DNA of 64,000 nt, taken from NCBI RefSeq assembly GCF_000376865.1, contig NZ_AQXQ01000006.1, positions 54,085 to 118,084 on the forward strand, written 5' to 3'. The notes under the pieces were generated by a model. The model worked only from the letters and a program-made list of their open reading frames with translations, was not told the DNA's origin and did not search any database. Made by a program: the position numbers and the translations under genes. Source of the stretch: Thioalkalivibrio sp. ALJ7. GTDB lineage: Bacteria; Pseudomonadota; Gammaproteobacteria; Ectothiorhodospirales; Ectothiorhodospiraceae. Within the stretch, counting starts at the first letter, position 1, and every line of letters begins with the position of its first letter. Shown piece after piece: positions 1 through 10,300 of this stretch.

Positions 1-96
1 ATCTCGCGCGCGACCACCCAGACCGTGGTGGTCTCTTCGCTGGCAGTGCTGGGTCTCGATTTCATCCTGACCGGACTGATGTTCGGCGCGGGCTGA
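1..96 (+). CDS. mlaE: MlaE, phospholipid ABC transporter permease (3' end only)
   Basis: Only the last 31 codons and the TGA stop (94-96) are present; the gene enters from the left edge. The visible peptide contains the [18 protein letters not shown] stretch followed by a hydrophobic end (LTGLMFGAG), which fits the C-terminal membrane segment of MlaE permeases. MlaE is the inner-membrane permease of the MlaFEDB complex, which moves phospholipids between the outer and inner membranes. Its identity is supported strongly by mlaD, mlaC and mlaB following in the standard order. mlaF would be expected upstream, outside the window. Confidence 0.85.
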   Translation: MSRATTQTVVVSSLAVLGLDFILTGLMFGAG

Positions 97-117
97 TCAA
101 CAACGTAGGTGGTAATG

Positions 118-576
118 ATGAAAGTACGTTTCTTCGAACTGGCGGTCGGGGTGTTCGTCCTGCTGGGCATCGGCGCGCTGTTCTACCTGGCCGTCCAGGT
201 CAGCAACGTCACCGATTACCACGACCGTGATACCTACGAAGTGACCGGCTACTTCGACAATATCGGAGGGCTGAAGACACGGGCTCCGGTCACGGTTTCT
301 GGCGTGCGTATCGGGCGGGTGGTGGATATTCGTTACGATCCGGAGCGTTTTCGCGCCGAGGTGGTGCTGGCGATTCGGTCGGAACACGACTACCTGCCGA
401 TGGACACCCAGGCCGCGATCCATACCGCGGGGCTGCTCGGTGAACAGTACATCGCGCTGGAGCCGGGCGGTGACTACGAGACCCTGCAGGATGGCGACGA
501 GGTGATGTTCACCCAGTCCGCGCTGGTGCTGGAGAACCTGATCGGCCGATTCATGACCAACATGGGAAGCGATTGA
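118..576 (+). CDS. mlaD: MlaD, MCE-domain substrate-binding subunit of the Mla phospholipid transporter
   Basis: 152 aa. There is an N-terminal membrane anchor (about residues 8-28) followed by one MCE domain (about 38-118) with the typical GYFDNIGGLKTRAPVTVSGVRIGRV pattern, here quoted only in part: FDNIGGL, then GVRIGRV. MlaD forms a hexameric ring on the periplasmic face of the MlaFEB ABC transporter and binds phospholipid passed from MlaC. Two adjacent ATG codons (115, 118) are possible starts. AGGTGG at 107-112 is spaced better for 118, and a GTG at 109 overlaps that site and is unlikely. The gap to mlaE is about 20 nt, so the genes are co-transcribed. Confidence 0.93.
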   Translation: MKVRFFELAVGVFVLLGIGALFYLAVQVSNVTDYHDRDTYEVTGYFDNIGGLKTRAPVTVSGVRIGRVVDIRYDPERFRAEVVLAIRSEHDYLPMDTQAAIHTAGLLGEQYIALEPGGDYETLQDGDEVMFTQSALVLENLIGRFMTNMGSD

Positions 577-609
577 TCGCTTGGCCAAGACAAACCAGGA
601 GCTTTGCAG

Positions 610-1281
610 ATGAAATGGTTGCGTGAACGAATGCTGATCCTGCCGCTGGCACTGCTGGCCTTGATCCTGCTGGCGCCGGCGCACGCCCAATCGGGCAATC
701 CGACGGAAATGATTCAGGAGTCCATTGACGAGGTCTATGAAATCCTGCGCGCCGACCGGGAGCGGGCACGGGATGATCCGGACTTCGTGATTGGTGTCAT
801 CGAGGACAAGATCCTGCCGGGCGTGGATGTCAACGGCATGGCCCGCCTGGTCCTGGCGCGTCACTGGCGCGATGCCTCCAGTGAGCAGCAAACCCGCTTC
901 ACCGAGGCCTTCACCCAGACTCTGCTGCAGGCGTATGGCGGGCAGCTGGGCGAGCACCTGGACAAGGATGTACGTGTGATCGAGCGGCGTTCGCGTCAGG
1001 ACGAGCGTATGGCCGTGGTGGCCACCGAGATCGTCATGGGCTCGGGGCAGTCGAACATCCAGGTCAATTATCGTCTGCGCCCGGTGGACGGCGAATGGAA
1101 GGTCTTCGACGTCGAGGCCGAGGGCCTCAGCTTCGTCGGTAACTTCCGCACCCGCTTCAACGAAGAGATCAACCGCGATGGTCTGGAGGCGTTGATCGAA
1201 CGCCTGGAAGACGGTGACGAAGCCCTGATCGAAGATGCGGTGGGTGATATCACCACTGACAACGGCGATGGAGACCAGTGA
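610..1281 (+). CDS. mlaC: MlaC, periplasmic phospholipid-binding shuttle protein
   Basis: 223 aa with a clear Sec signal peptide: positively charged start, leucine-rich core, and a probable AHA/Q cleavage after residue 26. The mature part has the MlaC/Ttg2D organisation, including the DPDFVIGVIEDKILPGVD region and the C-terminal INVNYRLR-like strand (NIQVNYRLRPVDGEWKVFDV). MlaC carries phospholipids between the outer-membrane MlaA complex and MlaD. ATG 610 is preceded by AGGAG at 597-601 with 8 nt spacing; an in-frame TTG at 604 is a poorer start. Its stop overlaps the mlaB start by 4 nt (GTGA). The acidic tail (about residues 195-223) is longer than needed for the fold. Confidence 0.92.
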   Translation: MKWLRERMLILPLALLALILLAPAHAQSGNPTEMIQESIDEVYEILRADRERARDDPDFVIGVIEDKILPGVDVNGMARLVLARHWRDASSEQQTRFTEAFTQTLLQAYGGQLGEHLDKDVRVIERRSRQDERMAVVATEIVMGSGQSNIQVNYRLRPVDGEWKVFDVEAEGLSFVGNFRTRFNEEINRDGLEALIERLEDGDEALIEDAVGDITTDNGDGDQ

Positions 1282-1595
1282 GCGACGCGCGCATCCAGGC
1301 GGACGCCAGCGGGTTGGTGCTGAGTGGTCCGCTGACGTTTGCCACGGTCCCCGACCTGGAGGCGCGAGCCCGTGAGCTGGGCGCCGCGTTGCCCGAGCAT
1401 GCGCGGGTCGATCTGACGCAGTCCGCCCGCATCGATAGTGCCGGGGTGGCCTTTTTGGTGATCCTCTGGCGGCGCGCCCGGGAACAGGGCCGCACCCTGG
1501 TCTTCGAGCCGATCCCGGACGGGTTGCGCCCGCTACTCGAACTCTACGACCTCGAGGCGATCATTACGGACTCGTCCGCCCGTTCTGTCGCCTGA
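1278..1595 (+). CDS. mlaB: MlaB, STAS-domain subunit of the Mla transporter
   Basis: 105 aa, one STAS domain covering nearly the whole protein. The conserved DSAG loop (residues 53-56) lies in the position of the regulatory serine of anti-sigma-factor-antagonist-like STAS proteins. MlaB binds the ATPase MlaF and is needed for assembly and activity of the complex. The GTG start at 1278 overlaps the mlaC stop (GTGA), implying translational coupling. In Escherichia coli a BolA-like gene (ibaG) lies between mlaB and murA. Here only about 100 nt separate mlaB from murA and no such gene fits. Confidence 0.9.
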   Translation: MSDARIQADASGLVLSGPLTFATVPDLEARARELGAALPEHARVDLTQSARIDSAGVAFLVILWRRAREQGRTLVFEPIPDGLRPLLELYDLEAIITDSSARSVA

Positions 1596-1615
1596 CCCAC
1601 CGCGAGATCGAGTGA

Positions 1616-2956
<1,341 letters not shown>

Positions 2957-2994
2957 CACCGCGACTCACACGGAACCGGACGAACGCCTGACCC

Positions 2995-3645
2995 ATGATG
3001 GATCCCAACGCCCTGACCATCGCCCTGTCCAAGGGTCGTATCCTCAAGGATACCCTGCCGCTGCTTTCCAGCGCGGGGATCGAACTGCTGGAGGACCCGG
3101 ACAAGACGCGCAAGCTGATTCTCGACACCAACCGCGAGGACGTGAAGATCGTGGTGGTGCGCGCGACCGACGTGCCCACCTACGTGCAGCACGGCGCGGC
3201 GTCCATCGGCGTGGCCGGCAAAGATGTGTTGATGGAACACGGGGCGGCCGGGCTGTACGAGCCGCTGGACCTGCACATCGCCCAGTGCCGCCTGATGCTG
3301 GCGGGGCGCCCGGGCCAGCAGCCGGACCCCCAGCAGCGCCTGCGCATCGCCACCAAGTTCGTGAACATCACGCAGAACTATTTCGCCCAGCAGGGCCGTC
3401 AGGTAGAGATCATCAAGCTCTACGGCTCGATGGAACTGGCGCCGCTGGTCGGTCTGGCCGACTACATCGTGGACCTGGTCGACACCGGGAACACCCTCAA
3501 GGCCAATGGTCTGGAGCCGCTGGAGCTGATTACCCCTATTAGTTCCCGGTTGATCGTGAACCAGGCAGCCATGAAGATGCGACATAGAACCATTCAAAAT
3601 CTCATCGAGGGCCTGCGGGAGGCCGTCACGCCCGCGACGACGTAA
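2995..3645 (+). CDS. hisG: HisG, ATP phosphoribosyltransferase, short form
   Basis: 216 aa, the short HisG type that lacks the C-terminal ACT-like regulatory domain. It catalyses the first step of histidine synthesis, ATP + PRPP to phosphoribosyl-ATP. The N-terminal [18 protein letters not shown] segment and the PRPP-binding DLVDTGNTL motif (about residues 161-169) are present. Short HisG proteins normally work as a hetero-octamer with HisZ, a catalytically dead HisRS paralogue; hisZ is not in this window. Two tandem ATGs (2995, 2998) are possible starts. The gene lies 38 nt after murA and 11 nt before the DAHP synthase gene. Confidence 0.95.
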   Translation: MMDPNALTIALSKGRILKDTLPLLSSAGIELLEDPDKTRKLILDTNREDVKIVVVRATDVPTYVQHGAASIGVAGKDVLMEHGAAGLYEPLDLHIAQCRLMLAGRPGQQPDPQQRLRIATKFVNITQNYFAQQGRQVEIIKLYGSMELAPLVGLADYIVDLVDTGNTLKANGLEPLELITPISSRLIVNQAAMKMRHRTIQNLIEGLREAVTPATT

Positions 3646-3656
3646 CCGAGAACACC

Positions 3657-4724
3657 ATGACCGCCGATACCGACGACCTCCGAATCCGCGAAATCCAGGA
3701 GGTGTCCGCCCCGGACACCGTCCGCGAGGAGCTGCCGATCACCGATGCGGCTGCCGATACCGTGTTCGAGGCACGCCAGGCCTGCCACCGCATCCTGCAC
3801 GGCGAGGACGACCGCCTGCAGGTGATCGTCGGCCCCTGCTCGATCCACGACGTGGATGCCGCGCTGGACTATGCCGATCACCTGAAGACCCTGCGCGAGG
3901 AGCTCTCCGACGCCCTGCACATCGTGATGCGGGTGTACTTCGAGAAGCCGCGCACCACGGTCGGCTGGAAGGGCCTGATCAACGACCCGGACCTGGACGG
4001 CAGCTTCCACATCAACAAGGGCCTGCGCGTCGCGCGCGGGCTGCTGCGCGATCTGGCGGTCAAGGGCATGCCGGCGGCCACCGAGTACCTCGACCTGATC
4101 AGCCCGCAGTACATCGCGGACCTGGTCGCCTGGGGGGCCATCGGCGCACGCACCACCGAGAGCCAGGTGCACCGCGAGCTGGCCTCCGGGCTGTCCTGCC
4201 CGGTGGGCTTCAAGAACTCCACCGACGGCAGCCTGCGGGTGGCGATCGATGCCATCCGCTCCGCCTCGCGTCCGCACCACTTCCTGTCGGTGACCAAGGC
4301 CGGGCGCTCGGCGATCTTCTCCACCACCGGCAACGACGACTGCCACATCATCCTGCGCGGCGGCAAGCAGCCGAACTACGATGCCGAGAGCATCGAACAG
4401 GCCTGTAAGGAGCTGCGCATGGCCGAGCTGCCGGAGAACGTGATGGTCGACTGCAGCCACGCGAACAGCCGCAAGGATCCGCAACAGCAGGTCGAGGTCG
4501 CACGGGTGCTGGGAGAACAGATCGCCGGCGGTGACCGACGCATCATGGGCGTGATGCTGGAGAGCCACCTGACCGGCGGCCGCCAGGACATCCTGCCCGG
4601 CAAGCCGCTGAAATACGGCCAGAGCATTACCGATGCCTGCATGGGCTGGGATGACAGTGAAGCTACCCTGCGCCTGCTGGCCGATGCTGTGCGTGTGCGC
4701 CGCAAGGCCACTGTTACCGCCTGA
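3657..4724 (+). CDS. aroG: 3-deoxy-7-phosphoheptulonate (DAHP) synthase, class I (AroG/AroF/AroH family)
   Basis: 355 aa. It condenses PEP with erythrose 4-phosphate to DAHP, the entry to the shikimate pathway. Family signatures include VGPCSIHD, EKPRTTVGWKGLINDP and the metal/phosphate-binding GGKQPNYD and DCSHANS segments. The last has the order seen in E. coli AroG, AroF and AroH. Which amino acid feeds back on it cannot be told from the sequence alone, so aroG is used as the family symbol. Its position between hisG and hisD, in the same direction with gaps of 11 and 15 nt, implies co-transcription with histidine genes. Confidence 0.93.
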   Translation: MTADTDDLRIREIQEVSAPDTVREELPITDAAADTVFEARQACHRILHGEDDRLQVIVGPCSIHDVDAALDYADHLKTLREELSDALHIVMRVYFEKPRTTVGWKGLINDPDLDGSFHINKGLRVARGLLRDLAVKGMPAATEYLDLISPQYIADLVAWGAIGARTTESQVHRELASGLSCPVGFKNSTDGSLRVAIDAIRSASRPHHFLSVTKAGRSAIFSTTGNDDCHIILRGGKQPNYDAESIEQACKELRMAELPENVMVDCSHANSRKDPQQQVEVARVLGEQIAGGDRRIMGVMLESHLTGGRQDILPGKPLKYGQSITDACMGWDDSEATLRLLADAVRVRRKATVTA

Positions 4725-4739
4725 TCCGAGGATCCGAAC

Positions 4740-6041
4740 ATGCCATCCATTGCCCGTCTCGACACCCAGCAGGACGGTTTCGACCGTGCCCTGACCGATC
4801 TGTTGTCCTGGGAATCCGTAGCCGATTCCGGCGTGCGGGATGCGGTGGACGAGATCCTCGCCGCGGTGCGCGAGGAGGGCGATGCCGCGGTGCTGCGCTA
4901 CACGGCCAAGTTCGATCGTCTGGACCGCAGCGCGGTCTCCGATCTCGAGATCCCGCAGGAGCGCCTGAAGGCCGCGCTGGAGTCCATTCCCGCGGGGCAG
5001 CGCAAGGCGCTGGAAACCGCTGCGGCGCGGATCCGCCGCTACGCCGAGCACCAGAAGATGCAGGACTGGGACTTCACCGACGAGGACGGCACGGTCCTCG
5101 GCCAGCGCGTGACTGCGCTGGATTCGGTGGGGCTGTATGTCCCCGGCGGCAAGGCGGCCTATCCGTCGTCCGTGCTGATGAATGCGGTGCCGGCCAAGGT
5201 CGCCGGTGTGGAACTGCTGGTGATGGTGGTCCCCGCCCCGGGTGGCGAGCTGAACGACCTGGTGCTGGCCGCCGCGGCGGTGGCAGGCGTGGATCGCGTC
5301 TATACCGTGGGCGGCGCCCAGGCCGTGGCAGCGCTTGCCTACGGCACCCAGACTATCCCGGCGGTCGACAAGATCGTTGGCCCGGGCAACATCTTTGTCG
5401 CGGCCGCCAAGCGCGAGGTGTTCGGCACGGTCGGCATCGACATGATCGCCGGGCCCTCCGAGATCCTGGTGGTCTGCGACGGCGAGACCGACCCGGACTG
5501 GATCGCGGCCGACCTGTTCTCGCAGGCCGAGCATGACGAGCAGGCCCAGTCCATCCTGCTGTCCTGGGATGCGGCCTTCCTCGATCGCGTCGCCGAGGCC
5601 ATGGACCGCCTGCTGGCCGAGATGCCGCGCGCCGAGATCATCCGCACCAGCCTCGACAAGCGCGGTGCGCTGGTGAAGGTACGCGACTCCGCCGAGGCTG
5701 TTGCGGTCGCCAACCGCATCGCCCCGGAACACCTGGAGCTGTCGGTGGCCGACCCGCAGGCCATGCTGGACGCCGGCCTGCGCCACGCCGGCGCAATCTT
5801 CATGGGCCGCTATACCTCCGAGGCCCTGGGCGACTACTGCGCCGGGCCCAACCACGTGCTGCCGACCTCGCGCACCGCGCGCTTCTCCTCGCCGCTGGGG
5901 GTGTACGACTTCCAGAAGCGTTCGAGCATCATCCACTGCTCGGCCGAGGGCGCGGCGAAGCTCGGCACGACCGCCGCTGCGCTGGCGCACGGCGAGGGCC
6001 TGACCGCGCACGCGCGTTCCGCCGAACTGCGCAGTCGATGA
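4740..6041 (+). CDS. hisD: HisD, histidinol dehydrogenase
   Basis: 433 aa, full family length. It performs the last two NAD-dependent oxidations of histidine synthesis, L-histidinol to L-histidine, with a zinc ion. Recognisable segments are the nucleotide-binding [15 protein letters not shown] region, the [13 protein letters not shown] motif, the zinc-site [10 protein letters not shown] stretch (Gln and His ligands) and the catalytic Glu-His pair in [10 protein letters not shown]. Its TGA stop overlaps the hisC ATG by 4 nt. Confidence 0.97.
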   Translation: MPSIARLDTQQDGFDRALTDLLSWESVADSGVRDAVDEILAAVREEGDAAVLRYTAKFDRLDRSAVSDLEIPQERLKAALESIPAGQRKALETAAARIRRYAEHQKMQDWDFTDEDGTVLGQRVTALDSVGLYVPGGKAAYPSSVLMNAVPAKVAGVELLVMVVPAPGGELNDLVLAAAAVAGVDRVYTVGGAQAVAALAYGTQTIPAVDKIVGPGNIFVAAAKREVFGTVGIDMIAGPSEILVVCDGETDPDWIAADLFSQAEHDEQAQSILLSWDAAFLDRVAEAMDRLLAEMPRAEIIRTSLDKRGALVKVRDSAEAVAVANRIAPEHLELSVADPQAMLDAGLRHAGAIFMGRYTSEALGDYCAGPNHVLPTSRTARFSSPLGVYDFQKRSSIIHCSAEGAAKLGTTAAALAHGEGLTAHARSAELRSR

Positions 6042-7132
6042 CCGCACGCTCGACACGAACCCCGGACGCCCTGATGCGCCCGGAGGTGCTGGCTCAGCCC
6101 GCCTATCAGGTGGCCGACGCAACCGGCCTGATCAAGCTGGACGCGATGGAGAACCCGCACCCCTGGCCCGGCGCGCTGGAAGACGCCTGGCTGGAGGCCC
6201 TGCGCGACCCGCAACTGAACCGCTACCCGGATGCACAGGCCCGCGATCTGGCTGAACAGGTGCGCGCCGCCCACGGTGTGCCCGAGGCCGCCGGGCTGAT
6301 GTTCGGCAACGGCTCCGACGAGCTGATCCAGATCCTGGTCACGGCGATCGCCGGATCCGGCCGACCGGTGATGGCGCCGGAGCCGACCTTCGTGATGTAC
6401 GGCGTACTGGCCCGGGCGCTGGGGGTGCGGTTCGTCGGCGTGCCCCTGAACGCGGACTTCACCCTGGACCTCGCGGCGATGCGCGAGGCGATGGCCGAGC
6501 ACAACCCGGCCGTGGTGTTCCTTGCCTACCCCAACAACCCGACCGGGACGCTGGACGACGCCGCGACGGTGGAGGCGGTCGTCGACGCGAATCCGGGGGT
6601 TACCGTGGTCGATGAGGCCTATGCCCCGTTCGCTGCCCACAGCTTCCTCTCGCGGGTTGGCGCGGACGACGGCCTGATGGTGATGCGCACGGTCTCCAAG
6701 CTGGGGCTGGCCGGCGCGCGGCTCGGCTATCTGGCCGGCACCCCGGCCTGGATCGACGCGCTGGACCGGCTGCGCCTGCCGTACAACATCAACACCCTGA
6801 CCCAGCGCTCCGTCGCCTTCGCCCTGGAGCATCGCGAGGCACTGGATGCCCAGGCGCGGGGGGTCATCGACGAACGCGATCGCCTGGGCGAGCGTCTGGC
6901 GGCCACGACGGGCGTCGAACAGGTCTTTCCCAGCCAGGCGAACTTCATCCTCTTCCGGGTGCGCGAGGGACACGGGCATGCGAGCTTCGCCGCCCTGCGC
7001 GACGCCGGCATCCTGATCAAGGACGTCGGCCGCGCGCATCCCCTGCTTGCCGACTGCCTTCGCGTCACGGTCGGGCGCCCCGACGAAAACGACGCCTTCC
7101 TGGCGGCGCTGGGGCAGGCCCTCTCCACCTGA
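6038..7132 (+). CDS. hisC: HisC, histidinol-phosphate aminotransferase
   Basis: 364 aa, fold-type I PLP aminotransferase. It converts imidazole-acetol phosphate plus glutamate to histidinol phosphate. Markers are the substrate-side [10 protein letters not shown] start, the PNNPTG loop, the VVDEAYAPF strand and the PLP-lysine motif [15 protein letters not shown]. The start overlaps the hisD stop (ATGA at 6038). No further his genes follow; the operon ends in a repeat-bearing intergenic region. Confidence 0.96.
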   Translation: MTARSTRTPDALMRPEVLAQPAYQVADATGLIKLDAMENPHPWPGALEDAWLEALRDPQLNRYPDAQARDLAEQVRAAHGVPEAAGLMFGNGSDELIQILVTAIAGSGRPVMAPEPTFVMYGVLARALGVRFVGVPLNADFTLDLAAMREAMAEHNPAVVFLAYPNNPTGTLDDAATVEAVVDANPGVTVVDEAYAPFAAHSFLSRVGADDGLMVMRTVSKLGLAGARLGYLAGTPAWIDALDRLRLPYNINTLTQRSVAFALEHREALDAQARGVIDERDRLGERLAATTGVEQVFPSQANFILFRVREGHGHASFAALRDAGILIKDVGRAHPLLADCLRVTVGRPDENDAFLAALGQALST

Positions 7133-7162
7133 CACCTTCCTGGTCGCATCACCGTGGGCAGG

Positions 7163-7189
7163 GGCTTCGCCTGCGAGCAGGCTCCTACC
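7163..7189 (-). repeat. REP-like palindromic motif, copy 1
   Basis: Read on the minus strand, this site gives GTAGGAGCCTGCTCGCAGG followed by CGAAGCC. It matches the two motifs at 19458-19480 and 19511-19536. Such short extragenic palindromes with a GGAGC head are typical REP elements, usually mobilised by a RAYT (TnpA-REP) protein encoded elsewhere. Confidence 0.6.
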
Positions 7190-7255
7190 GGCTGGGGGGG
7201 GATGCGAATGCCGCCCTGCGGCGGGATGCTGCCCAATCGGCCACACCCCCGAAGC

Positions 7256-7335
7256 TCTCCTTCCAGCCTTCTCACCTTCCTGTTAACCGAGACCTGAACT
7301 TCTCCGTGTCCTCTGTGCCCTCCGTGGTGAAAAGG
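7256..7335 (+). repeat. Composite intergenic repeat (CTTCCTGT ... CCGTGGTGAA family), diverged copy
   Basis: The copy holds CCTTCCAGCCTTCT and CTTCCTGTTAA, followed about 18 nt later by CTCCGTGTCCTCTGTG and CCTCCGTGGTGAA. The same order and spacing recur twice around 30444-30675 with the core TTCGTGCCTTCGTGTG-CTTCGTGGTGAA. It has no coding potential in keeping with its neighbours. Its function is unknown. Confidence 0.5.
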
Positions 7336-7364
7336 CTTTCCTCGCCCTTGCCCCGCAGGTCGGA

Positions 7365-10300
7365 TTAGCGGCGGCCGGCGGGTGGCTCCAGGCGCAGGCC
7401 GCGCACCTCGCCCAGTGCGCCGCCGGCGCGCAGGGCGGCGGAGAACGGGGACTGGCGCGCCGGTTCACCGTTGATGCTCTCGATGGTCACGCCGCGGCGC
7501 TTCGGCAGCCAGGCGCTGCTGGCGAGCTGACGAATTGCCTCGGTGACGAGTGCCGCGTGGGCCTCGCCGGTGTCGATGCCGGGGATGGTCTCCCAGACGA
7601 ACAGTTGGCGACCGGAGGCGGCCAGGTACAGCAGCGGCTGGCCGCCGGCCAGGGCTACCAGCGCCCCGGCGACCCGGCGCAGGCGGCCCTCGGCCGCTTC
7701 CGGCGGCTGCGGCCAGGGCAGGAGCTGGCCCCAGGGGCTGGCCGGGTCGACGCTTGCCAGCCACTGCGGTTCGGGGGTGTCGTCGGCCGCGCGTTCCAGG
7801 GCGCGCAGGCGGTCCACCGCGCCAGCGCGGGCGAACTGCGCGCCAGTCAGGCCCTCCACGAAGTGGCCGCGGCGCAGCTTGCCGGTGTCCTCCATCGCGC
7901 GGTAGACGGGATACACGCGCCCGAAGCCGCCCGGCAGGCCCTCGGCGCGGGCCATCTCGCGGCTGACCACACCGTAGCGGGCCAGCAGGTTCTCGGCCTG
8001 TTCGCGGGCGCGCTCGGTCAGCGACACGCCGGGGTCGATCAGCTCGGCGACCCGTGACCAGCGCCCGCCGGCCAGACCCTGTCCCGGGCGTCGCCGGCCG
8101 CGCGCGGAGGTCCTGCGCTGGCCCAGGCTGCGCAGCGGCGCGAAGGTGTCATTGGTGATCTGCCCGGCCCAGACCAGGTCCCAGATCGCGGTTTCGATCG
8201 CGTCCTGGCGGGCATCCGGCTGTGCGCTGCGGGCCGCGCGTTCCAGCTCCAGGTAGAAGCAGGCGCCGCGCCGGTCCAGGGCCTCCAGGATCGCCTGCGC
8301 CAGCGGGTCGTCGCGGGCGGGGGTATCCGCGGCATCGGCCTCCGGTTCCAGCAGCACCATCGCCTGTTCGCGGCGCAGGAAGCGGATGCGCCCGTCGCGC
8401 TGGCCCAGCGCACCACTGCCCACCCAGACGAACTCCCCGGAGGCGGTGATGCGGTCGAGCGCATCCAGCGAGAAGTCGCGCACCCGCATCGGCAGCACAT
8501 GGGCGGTCCAGGCGGACCAGGGCAGGGCGATGCCCTCCAGTTGGGTCAGCGTGTCGCGCAGGGCGCCGGCCCCGCGTCCGGGTTCGGTCAGGCCCTGCCA
8601 GGCGGGCAGGAAGCGACCGAGTGCACGGGCGTCCACTGCCGCAGCCTCGTCGCGCAGCCGCGCCAGGGTGCGGCGCTTCAGTCGCCGCAGGATGTCCAGT
8701 TCGCACCAGTCCTCGCCCGTGCCCTGCGGGCGGATCTCGCCGCGCAGCAGCACGCCGGCACGTTCCAGGCTCTCGAGCGCCGGCAGCAGTGCGCCCGGCG
8801 CGAGGCCGTAGCGAGCGCCCAGGTCCTCGTTGCGGAAAGGTCCGTGGGTACGGGCGTAGCGGCGCAGCAGCTGTTCCAGCGGGCGCTGCGGCGGTTCCAG
8901 GAAGGCGGCGGGCAGGCCGGGCGGGGGCACCACGCCGAGGGCATCGCGGTACAGCGCGGCGTCCTCGGCCGCGATCCAGCGCGACTCGCCGGCGATGCGC
9001 ACCTCCACCGCGCGCAGGGACCGGGCGAGCTGTTCCAGCCACGGCCCCGGTGCCTCGGCGCAGGCGGCCGCGACCTCGTCCGGGGTCTGGTCCCCGCGCC
9101 GGCGCAGCAGGTCGTGCAGGGCGTCGGCGTCCGGCACCCGGGTCGCCTCGGTGGCGTGCGCCAGCTCGGCCTCCAGCTCGGCCAGGGCCTCGGGGTCGAT
9201 CAGTTCGCGCAGCTCGGCCTGGCCCAGCAGTTCGGCCAGCATGCCGCGGTCGAGCGTGAGCGCCTGGGCCTTGCGCTCGGCCATCGGCGCGTCCTGCTCG
9301 TAGATGTAGGCCGCGACATAGGCGAACACCAGGCTGCGGGCGAACGGGGAGGCCTGCGGCGTCTCCACCTCGTGCACGCGGATGCGGCGTTCCTGCACGC
9401 CGCGCAGGATCTGGCGCAGGGCGTCCAGGTCGAACACGTCGGCCAGCACCTGGCGGTAGGTCTCCAGCACCACCGGGAAGCTCGCGTACTCGCGCACCGA
9501 GGCCAGCAGCTGCTGCGACTTCAGGCGCTGCGCCCACAGCGGGGTGCGCTGGCCGGGGCGGTTGCGTACCAGCAGCAGGGCGCGTGCCGCGTTCTCGCGA
9601 AAGGCGCTGGCGAACAGCGTGGAGTTGCCCAGCTCGCGGGTGACCGCCTCCTCCAGCTCCTCCGGGTCGGGGAACAGGCTGTCCAGCTCGGGCAGGTCCT
9701 CGCTGTCGGCCAGGCGCAGCACGATGCCATCGTCGGTGTACATCACCTGCACCTCGAAGCCGGAGCGGCTGGTCAGCGCGCCCTGCAGGGCCAGCGCCCA
9801 GGGGGCGTGCACGCGCGCGCCGAACGGGGTCAGGATGCAGACGCGCCAGTCGCCGACCTCGTCGCGGAAGCGCTCGACCACAATGCGCTGGTCGGAGGGC
9901 AGCTGCCCGGTGGCCTCGCGCTGCTCGTCGATGTAGTCGCTGAGGGTCTCCACCGCCGCCTCCGACAGTGGCGCGTGTTCCCTGAGCCAGGCCGTGCGCT
10001 CGGCCCGGCCCATGCGTGCCAGGCGCTCGGTGGCGGCGCCGATGGCCTGGCCGAGCTGGATCGGGCGGCCGGGGCCGTCGCCATGCCAGAACGGCAGCTT
10101 GCCGACCTCGCCGGGGGCGGGGGAGACCAGCACCCGGTCACGGGTGATCGCCTCCACATGCCAGGTGCTCGCACCCAGGGTCACGTTCTCGCCGGTCTTC
10201 AGCTCGAACACCATCTCCTCGTCCAGCTCGCCGATGCGCGGCCCGCCCTCGCCAACATGCACGCCGTACAGCCCACGGTCGGGGATGGTCCCGGCGTTCA

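Larger units (their letters stand above)
7133..7364. other. Intergenic region between convergent hisC and lhr, containing two repeat motifs
   Basis: 232 bp without a gene. It contains a REP-like motif at 7163-7189 and a composite repeat at 7256-7335, each annotated separately. A small hairpin CCGCC-ctgc-GGCGG lies at about 7211-7224 without a T-run. I see no clear intrinsic terminator, although hisC and lhr converge here. Confidence 0.6.

Noticed and set aside
3594..6122. 842-codon open frame antisense to the DAHP synthase gene and hisD
   Set aside because: GC-driven shadow frame; His/Gln/Arg-rich composition with no motif, fully overlapped by two clear enzymes.
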